This document shows positions 54,671 to 63,663 of a stretch of DNA of 64,000 nt, one piece after another. The notes beneath the pieces were generated by a model that had not been told where the DNA came from, did no database searches, and saw nothing but the letters and a program-made list of their open reading frames with translations. This DNA is from Persicitalea sp963803495. Its GTDB lineage: Bacteria > Bacteroidota > Bacteroidia > Cytophagales > Spirosomataceae. Every line of letters starts with the position of its first letter. The first letter of the stretch is position 1. The position numbers and the translations under genes were made by a program. The DNA lies in the NCBI GenBank assembly GCA_963803495.1, contig CAWDMP010000002.1:3596001-3660000 (forward strand), given 5' to 3'.

Positions 54671-55908
54671 ATGCGCTACGCCTGCACCTTAGTTTTACCC
54701 CTGCTGCTTACTACTTCGGTTTTTGCTCAGAAAAAGTCAAGTTGAAACTGTCCCTGACCTATTTTCCTGATCGTAATGAGTGGCTGCACAAATCGCCAGT
54801 AGAGGTAGGGATGGATGCGGCCAGAATTCAGGAAGTAATTCGCTTTGCCCGCGAAAATGAAGTGAACGTAACGCGCGATATGGAACGCTCACAAGCCCAA
54901 AGTTTTGGAAAAGAACCCTTCGGTGAAGGTACCGGGCCGTTCGAGCCACGCGGCGAGCCCAGCGGCATCATCGTGCGCCGGGGCTACATCGTGGCCGAGT
55001 GGGGCGAGCCTGCTCGCGCCGACATGACCCATAGCGTGACCAAAAGTTTTTTGTCGACGGTGGTGGGCCTCGCGGTGGATCAAAAACTTATCCGTAGTGT
55101 GCAGGATACCGTGGCGAGCTACCTGCCGCCGATCGAACGCTACCGCCCGATGCCCGTCAACCGTCCCGCCGAGGAGTTTGGGACGCCCGAGCTGATGCGA
55201 CCCTTCGACACGCCGCACAACCGCACGCTGACCTGGGACGTGATGCTCCGCCAAACGAGCGACTGGGAAGGTACCCTCTGGGGTAAGCCCGACTGGGCCG
55301 ATCGACCCGACGCCGACGCCAGGCAATGGCTGGACCGTCCGCGTCACCCACCCGGTAGCGTCTACGAATACAACGATGTGCGCGTCAATGCCCTGGCGCT
55401 GGCCGCCACGAGTGTATGGCGGCGACCATTGCCCCAGGTACTCCGTGAGTATATCATGGACCCGATCGGGGCGTCGAATACCTGGCGCTGGGCGGGTTAC
55501 CGCAATTCGTGGATCGTGCTGGACGGCCAGGCGGTGCAATCGGTGAGTGGCGGCGGACACTGGGGCGGGGGCATGTTTATCAACGCCTACGACATGGCCC
55601 GCTTTGGGCTGCTGACTTTACATAAAGGTAACTGGGGCGGACGACAATTGATTTCGGAACAATGGATTGGGCAGGCCATCACGCCCACCCCGGTGCAACC
55701 TACCTATGGCTATATGAACTTTTTCCTCAATCCCGACCACCAATTTTTGCCCAGTGCGCCAGTGACTGCCTTTGTCCACATTGGCAATGGCACGAATATG
55801 GTATATGTCGATCCCGAGAACGATCTGGTAATGGTGGTGCGCTGGCTCGACAATAAAGCAATGGATGGGGTAGTGCAGCGATTACTGGCAGGTTTGAAGA
55901 AAAAGTAA
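54671..55908 (+). CDS. Serine beta-lactamase-like hydrolase (signal peptide in another frame)
   Basis: The globular part has class C beta-lactamase motifs: SVTKSFLSTVVGLAVDQ with S-x-x-K, the Y-x-N triad in VYEYNDVRVNALAL, and GGGHWGGGMFINAYDMARFG. The long frame begins ATG 54664 with a non-secretory sequence. ATG 54671, in a different frame, encodes a textbook signal peptide, MRYACTLVLPLLLTTSVFAQ, then KKS. One missing A near 54740 would join it to LKLSLTYFPDRNEWLHKSPV. So the natural protein is probably about 412 residues and periplasmic. Family members are peptidases or esterases as often as true beta-lactamases. Confidence 0.85.
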
Positions 55909-55955
55909 ATTTAAATTTGGTTGATAAACAGCGTTTTAACTTTAAAAAAACACAA

Positions 55956-57432
55956 ATGATAAAACTACGCAAAATAGTCACTTTCATGTTTCTGATGGCG
56001 AGCGTGTCGTCCTTTTACGGCTGCTCGCGCAACCCGGTGACGGGGAAAAGAGAACTCATTCTGATGTCGACAAGAGCAGGAACTGGCGGCGGGCAAGGAA
56101 TCACACCCTTCTATCGTGGCATCGATGGGTTTGTACGAAGATCAGGGTCTTACAGGCCTTCATCAATCAACAAAGGCAAGGCGATGGGTGCTATTTCACA
56201 CCGGCCCGATCTGCCTTACCAATTCTTTATTGTGGATTCGCCGGTCGTGAACGCTTTCGCGGTACCGGGCGGCTACGTGTACTTTACGCGTGGTATCATG
56301 GCGCACTTTAACAACGAGGCGGAGTTTGCCGGGGTGCTTGGGCACGAGATCGGCCACATCACGGCCCGGCACTCGGCCCGGCAGCAAACGAGCCAGCTTC
56401 TGGGTCAGGTGGGCGCTGTGGCGGGTATGATTCTGCTTCCCGAAGCGGGGCAGGCCATTCAGCAGGGCGTAGGTTCGCTGATGCTGAGCTATAGCCGCGC
56501 CCACGAGACCGAGTCGGACGAAATCGGGGTCGGCTATTCCAGCAAAATTGGCTACGACGCCCACCAAATGGCCGATTTCTTCGGTACGTTGAAGAAGCTC
56601 AGTGAAGCCAACGGGCAAATTATCCCAACGTTTCCAATCGACGCACCCCGATCCAGGCAATCGTCAGAAAAAAGTGGACGCGTGGGCCACGGAGTACCAG
56701 CAGAAGAATCCGGGGAAGTACGAAATAGAGCGCAACGCATACCTCAAGCGCATCGACGGGATCATCTACGGTGAGGATCCCAAGCAGGGCTTTGTGGAAA
56801 ACGATTATTTTTATCATCCCGTTTTGAAATTCCAGTTTCCGGTACCGCGTGGCTGGCAGCACCAGAATTCGCCCCAGCAATTTCAGATGGCGCCCAAAGA
56901 TGGCAAAGCGGTAGCGATTTTCACCCTGGCGCAAGGCAATTCGCTCGAAGAAGCCGCGCAAACCACCCTGAAAGCAATGGGTTTGGAATCCAGAGAGAAC
57001 CAGAAAACGACGATCAACGGCAACCCCGCTCTGGTGGTGGTGTCGCGTCAGGCTCCTCAGCAACAGCAGCAGGGACAGCCGCAGCAACAGCAAACGGCCG
57101 CCAACACCGTGCAGGTCGCCTCCTGGTTCATTCAATACGGTGGTACGATCTACGTTATCCACGGCATGAGCTACCTCAACACTTTCGACCGATACCTGGA
57201 TGAGTTTAAACAAATTGCGAGCGGCTTCCGCGCGCTGACCGACCGCGACAAGCTCAACCGCCAGCCCGACCGCATTCAGATCAAATCGGTGCAGCGTGAC
57301 GGTACCCTGAGAAGTGCACTGGAAGCCTACCGGATGCCTGCCGATAAAATGAAAGATCTTGAAATTCTGAACGGCATCGACCTGAAAGATCAGGTGACGC
57401 GCGGTATGCTGATCAAAACGATTGGCCGCTGA
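55956..57432 (+). CDS. M48 family metalloprotease lipoprotein (four frameshifts)
   Basis: Start ATG 55956 (MIKLRKIVTFMFLMASVSSF) leads to a lipobox FYGCSRNPVTGKREL. The zinc site is LGHEIGHITARHSARQ, with a downstream AHETESDEIG glutamate. Four single extra bases disturb the frame. Those near 56070, 56151 and 56175 sum to three and return to frame around a stretch that reads QELAAGKESHPSIVASMG, then AFINQQGKAMGAI when corrected. Another near 56632 is needed to join TFPSTHPDPGNRQKKVDAWA. The C-terminal half has a Q-rich linker near residue 370 and a LysM-like end. Relatives (LoiP/BepA-type) control outer-membrane protein quality. Confidence 0.88.
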
Positions 57433-57475
57433 CTAGACGCTGGATTTTGGATTCCAGACGCTGGACTTCACGATT
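57433..57475. repeat. GACGCTGGATT phrase repeat
   Basis: Direct repeats of GACGCTGGATT / GACGCTGGACTT around a TTGGATTCCA palindrome, placed between the protease stop and its terminator. A further member of the intergenic phrase class. Confidence 0.5.
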
Positions 57476-57501
57476 CTAAACAAAAATTTGCAGTAAAGCG
57501 A

Positions 57502-57537
57502 AGCCGCTCCGGGATTCCCGGGGCGGCTAATTTTTTT
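57502..57537 (+). terminator. Rho-independent terminator after the M48 gene
   Basis: AGCCGCTCCGGG and CCCGGGGCGGCT make a 12-bp stem with one T-G pair and a 3-nt loop, followed by AA and seven T. It overlaps the stop codon of the convergent TPR gene. Confidence 0.9.
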
Positions 57538-58942
57538 GGCGGTACTGCTCGATGATTTTGTACAAAGCTTTCTGCTTCTCCAGATCAGGAAAGAAATCGA
57601 ACAGCTGCACGTGCGCGTCGTAGTCCAGTGTGAGCGCCATTTCTAGATTCAGCAGTGCTTCACGGTACTCACCGGCATGAATGAGGTAGATGCACAGGCG
57701 GTAGTATAGATCGGCCTCCTGAGGCAACTCATCGACCGCCGCGTGGAGCAAGTCACAAGCGCGAGCGAAGTTGCCCTGATCGAAGAGGACAAACGACCAC
57801 TTGAGCCAGACATCCGGCGTGGCGGGCTCGATCTCAGCCGACTTCTCGAACGCCTCGAACGATGACACCACGTTGCCCAGGCGGTACTCGGCTTCGGCGA
57901 GCGCCAGCCAGTAGTCGGGATTGAGTTCGGTGATTTTGATGGCCCGGCGCAAGAACCCCACGGCTTCGTGCCAGCGGTTGAGCTCACTCATGCAGATACC
58001 CAGGCCAAACCAGCCGTCGTCCCACTCGCTGTCAAGCTTTACAGCGTCGCGGTAGTGGGTGACGGCCATCTCGAATTGCTCCAGCTTTTCGTAGCAGGCA
58101 CCCAGGCAGCAGCAGGTTTCGGGCTGCTTGCCTTCCAGTTCGATGGCCTTGTAGTAGTTGAACTTCGCGCTCTCGTAGTCTTCCATGTTCATGAAAGAAT
58201 TACCAAGATTAAAGTAAGCCGAGGCAAAATCTTCCTTAACCAGCGTAGCGTATTCGTAGGCGTTGATGGCTTCTTCGAAGCGTTCCAGCTTGCTGTAGGC
58301 AATGCCCAGGTTGTACCAGGCGTGGTGCGAGTAGGGGTCGCGGTCAACCAATTCATTGTAGAAATCGAGGTGGCTTTCGAGCAGCCCCAGCAAATCGAGG
58401 CAGTGGGCCAGTTCGTAAAGCGCGTGCTCATTGTTCAGGTTGCCTTCGATCGATTTCTTATAGTTTTCGATGGCGTCCTCGTACTTGCCCCAATTCTGGT
58501 AGCTCTGCCCGATTTGGTAATAAATGTCGTCCTGTTCTTCGGTAGTGTCCAGCAGGCTTTCCAAAATATTGACCGACATTTCGTACTCACCCATAAGATT
58601 ATAGATCGCGCCTTGCATGAACACTACCTCCGAATCGCCGGGATGGAAGAGCGCGGCTTTCTCGAGCAATTCCAGCGCGTGCTCGAACTTGCCACGATTG
58701 GCCATGAGTTGCGCTTTACTGAGCATCAAATCCAGCGAGTAAGGGTAGTTTTCCAGCCCCAACTCACAGGCCTTGTTGGCTTTTTCCCAATCACCGTGGT
58801 CGAGGTAGTGCTCGGCTACCTGCTCGTAGGCATCGAGGTCGAAAAACTCCCGCTCTTCGGTTTTCAACATGCGCTCGAAGCGGCGCAGGGTTTCCTGAAT
58901 ATAATTCTTCTGTTCGTCGAAATCTTGCTCCATTTCACACAT
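57527..58942 (-). CDS. Tetratricopeptide repeat protein
   Basis: A 471-residue, acidic protein with no signal peptide, built almost wholly of TPR helices. Repeats are visible throughout, such as WEKANKACELGLENYPYSLD, YEDAIENYKKSIEGNLNNEH, AWYNLGIAYSKLERFEEAIN and AYFNLGNSFMNMEDYESAKF, about eleven or twelve in all. TPR arrays serve as protein-binding scaffolds; no enzymatic part is seen. Start ATG 58942 (or 58933, MEQDFDEQ). It is 97 bp downstream of the SDR gene on the same strand. Confidence 0.88.
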   Translation of the reverse strand: MCEMEQDFDEQKNYIQETLRRFERMLKTEEREFFDLDAYEQVAEHYLDHGDWEKANKACELGLENYPYSLDLMLSKAQLMANRGKFEHALELLEKAALFHPGDSEVVFMQGAIYNLMGEYEMSVNILESLLDTTEEQDDIYYQIGQSYQNWGKYEDAIENYKKSIEGNLNNEHALYELAHCLDLLGLLESHLDFYNELVDRDPYSHHAWYNLGIAYSKLERFEEAINAYEYATLVKEDFASAYFNLGNSFMNMEDYESAKFNYYKAIELEGKQPETCCCLGACYEKLEQFEMAVTHYRDAVKLDSEWDDGWFGLGICMSELNRWHEAVGFLRRAIKITELNPDYWLALAEAEYRLGNVVSSFEAFEKSAEIEPATPDVWLKWSFVLFDQGNFARACDLLHAAVDELPQEADLYYRLCIYLIHAGEYREALLNLEMALTLDYDAHVQLFDFFPDLEKQKALYKIIEQYRQKN

Positions 58943-59039
58943 GGGGTTAGGGTCGCAGGTACAGGTACGTCGGGTGAGGCGCGACCGGGCTTTTCAAGAA
59001 AAGAAAGTTAGCAATAAAAATTGTTTTCGGGCCAATCGG

Positions 59040-60029
59040 CTACGAAAAACTTTTACAGATCCGCGCTACGCTGTCGGCAAGCGGTTGAAATTCAAGGCCA
59101 AGGGTGTATTTGATCCTGGCGTTGTCGTACACGTAGTGGTGCGTGGCCGACCGCGCCGTATCTCTGGTGATGAGCGGACGGCTGCCTGTGAGCCAGGAAC
59201 GTACCGCCTCGACCCGCCAAATGACGCTCGCCAAGCTACTCCCGACCTCGATATGCGGCGGTTTCTTGCCAAAACCCGCCGCGATGGCCGCAAAAAGCTG
59301 CTGGTAAGTCGCGGTACCCGCGCTCAGAATGTAGCGCTCGTTGTGCAGATCGGCTAGCACCAAACCGTAGATCGCTTCGGCAATATCGCGCACGTCGACG
59401 TAGTTGACGGTACCTTCGGTGTAGAAAGGCTTGCCGTCGTGAACGTATCTGAACAGTTGCGTACTGCTCTTTTGCCAGTCGCCCTCGCCCAAAATCAGCG
59501 ACGGATTCACGATCACTGCCCGCAAACTTTCGGCGATTCCGCGCCACACTTCTACTTCGGCCAGGTACTTGGTTTTGGCGTAAGCCGAATTGTTGGGCGA
59601 ATCTTCCCAGCGCTGGGCTTCGTCGATGACGATCGGCGCATTGGTCTCCACTTCCCGGGCCTTGGGCCGTCCCAGCGCCGCGACGCTACTTACGTGGCAT
59701 AGCTTGACGGTACTTGCTTTCAGGCAGGCATTGACGACGTTGGCCGTGCCTTCCACGTTGACTTTGTACATCGCATCCTCGTCGCGCGGCACGAACGATA
59801 CCACCGCCGCCGCGTGAACGACGCAGTCGATGCCTTCGAGGGCGCGCTCCAGTATCGATACGTCCAGGATGTCGCCTTCGATCCACCGAATTTGTGCTTC
59901 GACGTCGCGCAGCAGCGAGCGGTCGGAATCGGGACGGTGCAGGGCCGCGACGGCGTGGCCGTCGGCCAGAAAGCGCCGGGCGGTGGCGCTGCCGACTAAA
60001 CCGGTAGCGCCCGTGATAAGAATGTGCAT
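59040..60029 (-). CDS. NAD(P)-dependent epimerase/dehydratase (extended SDR)
   Basis: A 329-residue extended SDR: MHILITGATGLVGSATARRF with the GxxGxxG cofactor motif, acidic IEGDILD, VVHAAAVVSF, then catalytic SAYAKTKYLAEVEVW with the Y-x-x-x-K. The C-terminal half resembles dihydroflavonol-4-reductase-like enzymes of uncertain substrate in Bacteroidota. Not linked by position to the sugar genes. Confidence 0.88.
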   Translation of the reverse strand: MHILITGATGLVGSATARRFLADGHAVAALHRPDSDRSLLRDVEAQIRWIEGDILDVSILERALEGIDCVVHAAAVVSFVPRDEDAMYKVNVEGTANVVNACLKASTVKLCHVSSVAALGRPKAREVETNAPIVIDEAQRWEDSPNNSAYAKTKYLAEVEVWRGIAESLRAVIVNPSLILGEGDWQKSSTQLFRYVHDGKPFYTEGTVNYVDVRDIAEAIYGLVLADLHNERYILSAGTATYQQLFAAIAAGFGKKPPHIEVGSSLASVIWRVEAVRSWLTGSRPLITRDTARSATHHYVYDNARIKYTLGLEFQPLADSVARICKSFS

Positions 60030-60091
60030 GAGGTAGAGAACGACGGGGGACGGGGCAAAGTTCGGCAGAACTGCAACGCCAATGTAACGGC

Positions 60092-60099
60092 TATTTTTG
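60092..60099 (+). promoter_or_regulatory. TAnnTTTG -7 promoter element before the symporter gene
   Basis: TATTTTTG matches the Bacteroidota -7 element and lies 31 bp before the ATG at 60131. I see no convincing -33 element. Confidence 0.4.
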
Positions 60100-60130
60100 A
60101 ATTGACGGGCGTTCTCTCTTTCTTTGGTTT

Positions 60131-61450
60131 ATGAAAAAACTTTTTACCAATCTTACCTTCTGGGTACTGACCGCCATTGCGGCGGGGGCGTTGCTCGGCC
60201 ACTTTTATCCCGACACGGCCCAGCAGATGCGGCCGCTCGGCACGGGCTTCATCGACATCGTCAAACTCTTCATCAATCCCATCATTTTCCTGACCATTTC
60301 GCTGGGCATAAGCGGCATGGGGGATTTGAAAAAAGTGGGTAAAGTAGGCGGCAAAGCGCTGCTGTACTTCGAGGTTGTCACAACCTTCGCCCTCATCATC
60401 GGCGTGGCCGTGGCTTACCTTATCCGCCCCGGCGATGGCGTGGTGACCGCCGCCGTGTCGGACGCCGCGACGGCCACCGGCGAAGTCTCGAAATATGCAC
60501 AGGAAGCCAAGAAGGGATTCAGCATGTGGGAATTTTTCAAGAACAACCTGACGATTCAGGTGCTATTGTTCTCTATTTTATTCGGGATTTTTCTGAGCAA
60601 GTACAACGGCCGACAGCGCATCCTGGACGTGCTCAATTACCTTTCAAAGTACGTTTTCAAGGCCCTGCATTTCGTGATGCTATTCGCGCCCATTGGGGCG
60701 TTCGGCGGCATGGCGTTCACCATCGGCAAGTACGGCATCAAGACGCTCCTACCACTCGGCAAACTGATGCTGACGGTCTATACGACTATGGCGCTCTTTA
60801 TATTCGTAGTGCTCTATTTGATTCTACGGTACTACAAAGTCAGCCTGATGAAGTACCTCAACTACATCCGCGAGGAATTACTGATCGTACTGGGTACTTC
60901 CTCTTCCGAAGCCGGCCTGCCCTCACTCATGGAAAAACTCGAACGCATGGGCTGCTCCAAACCCATCGTTGGGCTGGTAGTACCGGCGGGCTATTCTTTC
61001 AACCTCGACGGCACGACGATCTACCTCTCGATGGCCACGATTTTCCTGGCGCAGGTCTACGGTGTGGAGCTCACGATTGCCCAGATGTTCACGATCATCG
61101 GCATCCTGATGGTGACTTCCAAGGGTGCGGCGGGCGTCACGGGCAGCGGCTTCGTGGTGTTGGCGTCCACGCTCACGGCCATCAAGGTCATCCCGCTCGA
61201 AGGCCTGGCGCTGCTGCTGGGCGTCGACCGCTTCATGTCCGAGGCCCGCGCCATCACCAACTTCATCGGCAACGGCGTCGCCACGATCTGGATCGCCAAC
61301 AACGAAGGCGACTTCGACCGCGACAAGATGAACTACGCTTTTGGGCATTTGGAAGAGACGGAGGATGTTTTGGTGGATAATTTGGGGTTTGAAGAGGAGG
61401 GGCAGAGGAGCAAAGCGGTGCGGCGATCCGACACAGGGGCACAGAGTTGA
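60131..61450 (+). CDS. Dicarboxylate/amino acid:cation symporter (DAACS family)
   Basis: A 439-residue inner-membrane symporter with about eight helices and two re-entrant loops. Signature regions are present: LFINPIIFLTISLGISGMGD, the HP1 serines VLGTSSSEAGLPSL, NLDGTTIY in TM7 (Na+/substrate site), and TNFIGNGVATIWIANN in TM8. This group carries C4-dicarboxylates, glutamate or aspartate with Na+ or H+. The last 20 residues (EEEGQRSKAVRRSDTGAQS) are encoded by a GGGGCAGAG-type phrase repeat and are probably not part of the fold. Confidence 0.92.
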   Translation: MKKLFTNLTFWVLTAIAAGALLGHFYPDTAQQMRPLGTGFIDIVKLFINPIIFLTISLGISGMGDLKKVGKVGGKALLYFEVVTTFALIIGVAVAYLIRPGDGVVTAAVSDAATATGEVSKYAQEAKKGFSMWEFFKNNLTIQVLLFSILFGIFLSKYNGRQRILDVLNYLSKYVFKALHFVMLFAPIGAFGGMAFTIGKYGIKTLLPLGKLMLTVYTTMALFIFVVLYLILRYYKVSLMKYLNYIREELLIVLGTSSSEAGLPSLMEKLERMGCSKPIVGLVVPAGYSFNLDGTTIYLSMATIFLAQVYGVELTIAQMFTIIGILMVTSKGAAGVTGSGFVVLASTLTAIKVIPLEGLALLLGVDRFMSEARAITNFIGNGVATIWIANNEGDFDRDKMNYAFGHLEETEDVLVDNLGFEEEGQRSKAVRRSDTGAQS

Positions 61451-61519
61451 AAGCTATTTATCTTTACTTTTGATCTGATTTACGAATTATGAGTCAAACA
61501 AATTAAAAGAAGAGAGGTC

Positions 61520-61960
61520 GTGAACGAAGAATCCTATCCCTTTGAATCACCGAGTGTCGATGTCCGTTATAGATTCACGAGTGTCAGTAAAGAAAAGAAG
61601 GTTCAGAAGGTAGTGTTGGTTTCACTAACAGACAAGGACGGCGTTTATAACCTTGCTTTACTTGATGTTTTGCCAAATGGAGGAACCAGCAATATTACCG
61701 AAACGAACAACAGGGATATGAATACTGTCTTAGCTACAGTCATTCAAATAGTTATCGATTTTTTTGATAAAAATCCAAAGTGTTTCGTTACTATTCGAGG
61801 TAGCGATCCGAGGCGTCATCGTTTGTACCACATTCTTATTAATCGGGAACTGGAAGCAATTCAAGAGCAGTTTAAAATTTTAGGAAGGGTAGGTGAAAAA
61901 TTTGAGACATTTCGCCGGAATCAAGGCTATGACCTTTTTGTAATTTACAAACACCTATAA
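61520..61960 (+). CDS. DUF6934-like protein
   Basis: A 146-residue soluble protein from GTG 61520 (MNEESYPFESPSVDVRYRFT). It has a beta-rich first half (VVLVSLTDKDGVYNLALLDV) and an alpha/beta second half containing DFFDKNPKCFVTIRGSDPRR and RLYHILINRELEAI, the pattern I associate with DUF6934. No enzymatic motif is visible. It is more AT-rich than its neighbours and its stop overlaps the start of a 52-residue ORF, so the two form a coupled pair. Confidence 0.7.
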   Translation: MNEESYPFESPSVDVRYRFTSVSKEKKVQKVVLVSLTDKDGVYNLALLDVLPNGGTSNITETNNRDMNTVLATVIQIVIDFFDKNPKCFVTIRGSDPRRHRLYHILINRELEAIQEQFKILGRVGEKFETFRRNQGYDLFVIYKHL

Positions 61961-62118
61961 TGATGGAAACCTCAGAAGAAGTGGAAGCGAAGCAAAGAGC
62001 CGAAGAATTCCGAATCGTTCAAAAAAAGTTGAGCGAGGTGAATGAACTTTTAAAACCCTTTACTATCGAGCAAATAAGGGAAGCAGCCGCAAAAGCGCAG
62101 GAAGAAAAAGCAGCGTGA
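61960..62118 (+). CDS. Small acidic helical protein coupled to the DUF6934 gene
   Basis: A 52-residue ORF whose ATG overlaps the preceding TAA (TAATG), implying re-initiation. It begins MMETSEEVEAKQRAEEFRIV and is almost entirely helix-forming (Glu, Lys, Ala, Gln) with no cysteines or membrane segment. Tight coupling to an uncharacterised partner is typical of two-gene modules such as toxin-antitoxin pairs, but there is no direct evidence of toxicity. Confidence 0.6.
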   Translation: MMETSEEVEAKQRAEEFRIVQKKLSEVNELLKPFTIEQIREAAAKAQEEKAA

Positions 62119-62218
62119 CTGCCGGGTGCGACTATGCACTGAAAGTGATCTGCTCTGTTGTTGACAAACAACTACCCGCCGTACGCAAGCGTTGGCTCTA
62201 ACGATAAACTTTCCTGCT

Positions 62219-63370
62219 ATGAAAAAAACACAACTCCTGTTCTTCTGCTTTATCTCACTTTCCTGGGGTTTTTCCCTGGCCCAAGCGCCAAAAACCACTA
62301 CCACCAAGGCCACTTTCACCAATCCGCTCCCCGTAGCATTCGGCGACCCCTACATCTTGCAAACGCGGGGCATGTACTATATGTATGGCACGGGCGGCGG
62401 GGCCGATAAGGGTTTCATGACCTATTCGTCGCCGGATATGGTGAATTGGAAGGCGGAAGGGCAGGTCTATTTTCATGACAACAAAAACGGCTGGAGCGAT
62501 CCGAAGGCGGCTTGGGGCGGGGCCTACTGGGCACCGGAAGTGTACGAGGTGAAAGGGAAGTACTACCTCTTTTACAGCGCGCAATGGAAAGTGAACCCGA
62601 CCAAAGAAGTAGAAAACTTCCGCATCGGCGTGGCCGTAGCCGACCAGCCCACCGGTCCGTTCATCGACCTGGCCGAGCGGCCGATTTTCGACCCCGGCTA
62701 CCCCATCATCGACGCCAACGTATTTTTCGATACTGACGGCAAGATGTACCTCTATTACTCGCGCTGTTGCTACAAGCACGCGGTCGAAAGCGAGGTTGCT
62801 GATTTAGCTAGGGAAAAAGACTGGTTTAAGGAAATTGAAGAAAGCTGGGTGTACGGCGTCGAGTTGAAACCCGATTTCTCCGGCGTGATCGGCGAGCCAG
62901 TCCTGGTGCTGCGGCCGCCCGTTTCGCTCAGTAACAAGCAGGCGGAGTGGGAAAGCCGCTCGGTGACAGCCCAAGAGGTAAACCGCCGCTGGACGGAGGG
63001 CTCGGTGACTTTCAAGAAAGACGGTACTTACTACATCATGTACTCGGCCAACCACTTTGGCGGCAAATACTACGCCGTCGGGTACGCGACGGGAAAATCG
63101 CCGCTCGGGCCATTCAAGAAAGCGGCCAACAATCCCATCCTGCAACAAAACGTGGCGCAGGGTGGCTCGGTGACGGGTACCGGTCACAACAGCATCGCGT
63201 ATTCGCCCGATGGTAAGGAGATGTTTTGCGTCTACCACGCCCGCACCGCCAAAACCGGCGACGAGCGCGTGGTGTGCATCGACCGGATGGAGGTTAAAAA
63301 CGGTACCATCAAAATCCTGGGGCCTACGACCCAGCCCCAGAAAATGCCTTCGGGGGCTGGGGGAGAGTAG
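62219..63370 (+). CDS. Secreted glycoside hydrolase, family 43
   Basis: From ATG 62219, 383 residues with a signal peptide (MKKTQLLFFCFISLSWGFSL, cut near AQA). A five-bladed propeller follows, with GH43 catalytic positions: FGDPYILQTRGMYYMYG (base Asp), WAPEVYEVKGKYYLFYSAQW and YPIIDANVFFDTDGKMYLYY (pKa-modulating Asp), then RRWTEGSVTFKKDGTYYIMY (acid Glu). Most members cleave arabinose- or xylose-containing polysaccharides. There is no SusC/SusD pair nearby, so it is not in a classical PUL. Confidence 0.9.
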   Translation: MKKTQLLFFCFISLSWGFSLAQAPKTTTTKATFTNPLPVAFGDPYILQTRGMYYMYGTGGGADKGFMTYSSPDMVNWKAEGQVYFHDNKNGWSDPKAAWGGAYWAPEVYEVKGKYYLFYSAQWKVNPTKEVENFRIGVAVADQPTGPFIDLAERPIFDPGYPIIDANVFFDTDGKMYLYYSRCCYKHAVESEVADLAREKDWFKEIEESWVYGVELKPDFSGVIGEPVLVLRPPVSLSNKQAEWESRSVTAQEVNRRWTEGSVTFKKDGTYYIMYSANHFGGKYYAVGYATGKSPLGPFKKAANNPILQQNVAQGGSVTGTGHNSIAYSPDGKEMFCVYHARTAKTGDERVVCIDRMEVKNGTIKILGPTTQPQKMPSGAGGE

Positions 63371-63445
63371 GAGAATACCGATTTCCGTTATACGACCAGC
63401 TTAATTCCCTCAGAATCTTTTTCAGCAATTCCATTTCACGTTTCC

Positions 63446-63472
63446 AATTATGAACGCACTGCGTTCATAATT
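63446..63472. repeat. 27-nt perfect palindrome
   Basis: AATTATGAACGCA, a central C, and TGCGTTCATAATT. It lies in the gap between the GH43 gene and metG with no T run after it, so it is a weak terminator candidate. It may be an operator or a repetitive palindrome. Confidence 0.8.
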
Positions 63473-63585
63473 CAGTTGGACGTGCTGTCGCACTCTGATT
63501 CATATCAAAAGGGAAGAAGAGCACTAAAGCCGCCTGGCAATTGATTAGTCGAAGCGGCGTTTCAAAATTCAACGGCCGATCTTAC

Positions 63586-63593
63586 TACCTTTG
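63586..63593 (+). promoter_or_regulatory. TAnnTTTG -7 promoter element of metG
   Basis: TACCTTTG matches the Bacteroidota -7 element and lies 70 bp before the metG ATG. No clear -33 TTTG is seen at 19-21 bp. Confidence 0.45.
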
Positions 63594-63663
63594 CGTTTAA
63601 ACTACCAATAAGCTCACTATCGAAAAAGCCGATAGCCGACTGCCAATAGCTGAAAGTCCAAAA

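Noticed and set aside
54671..55908. Antibiotic-resistance beta-lactamase
   Set aside because: The S-x-x-K and Y-x-N motifs only define the serine hydrolase superfamily; nothing specific for drug hydrolysis is visible.
57968..59011. 347-residue ORF antisense to the TPR gene
   Set aside because: Valine- and phenylalanine-rich shadow of the repetitive TPR codons on the other strand.
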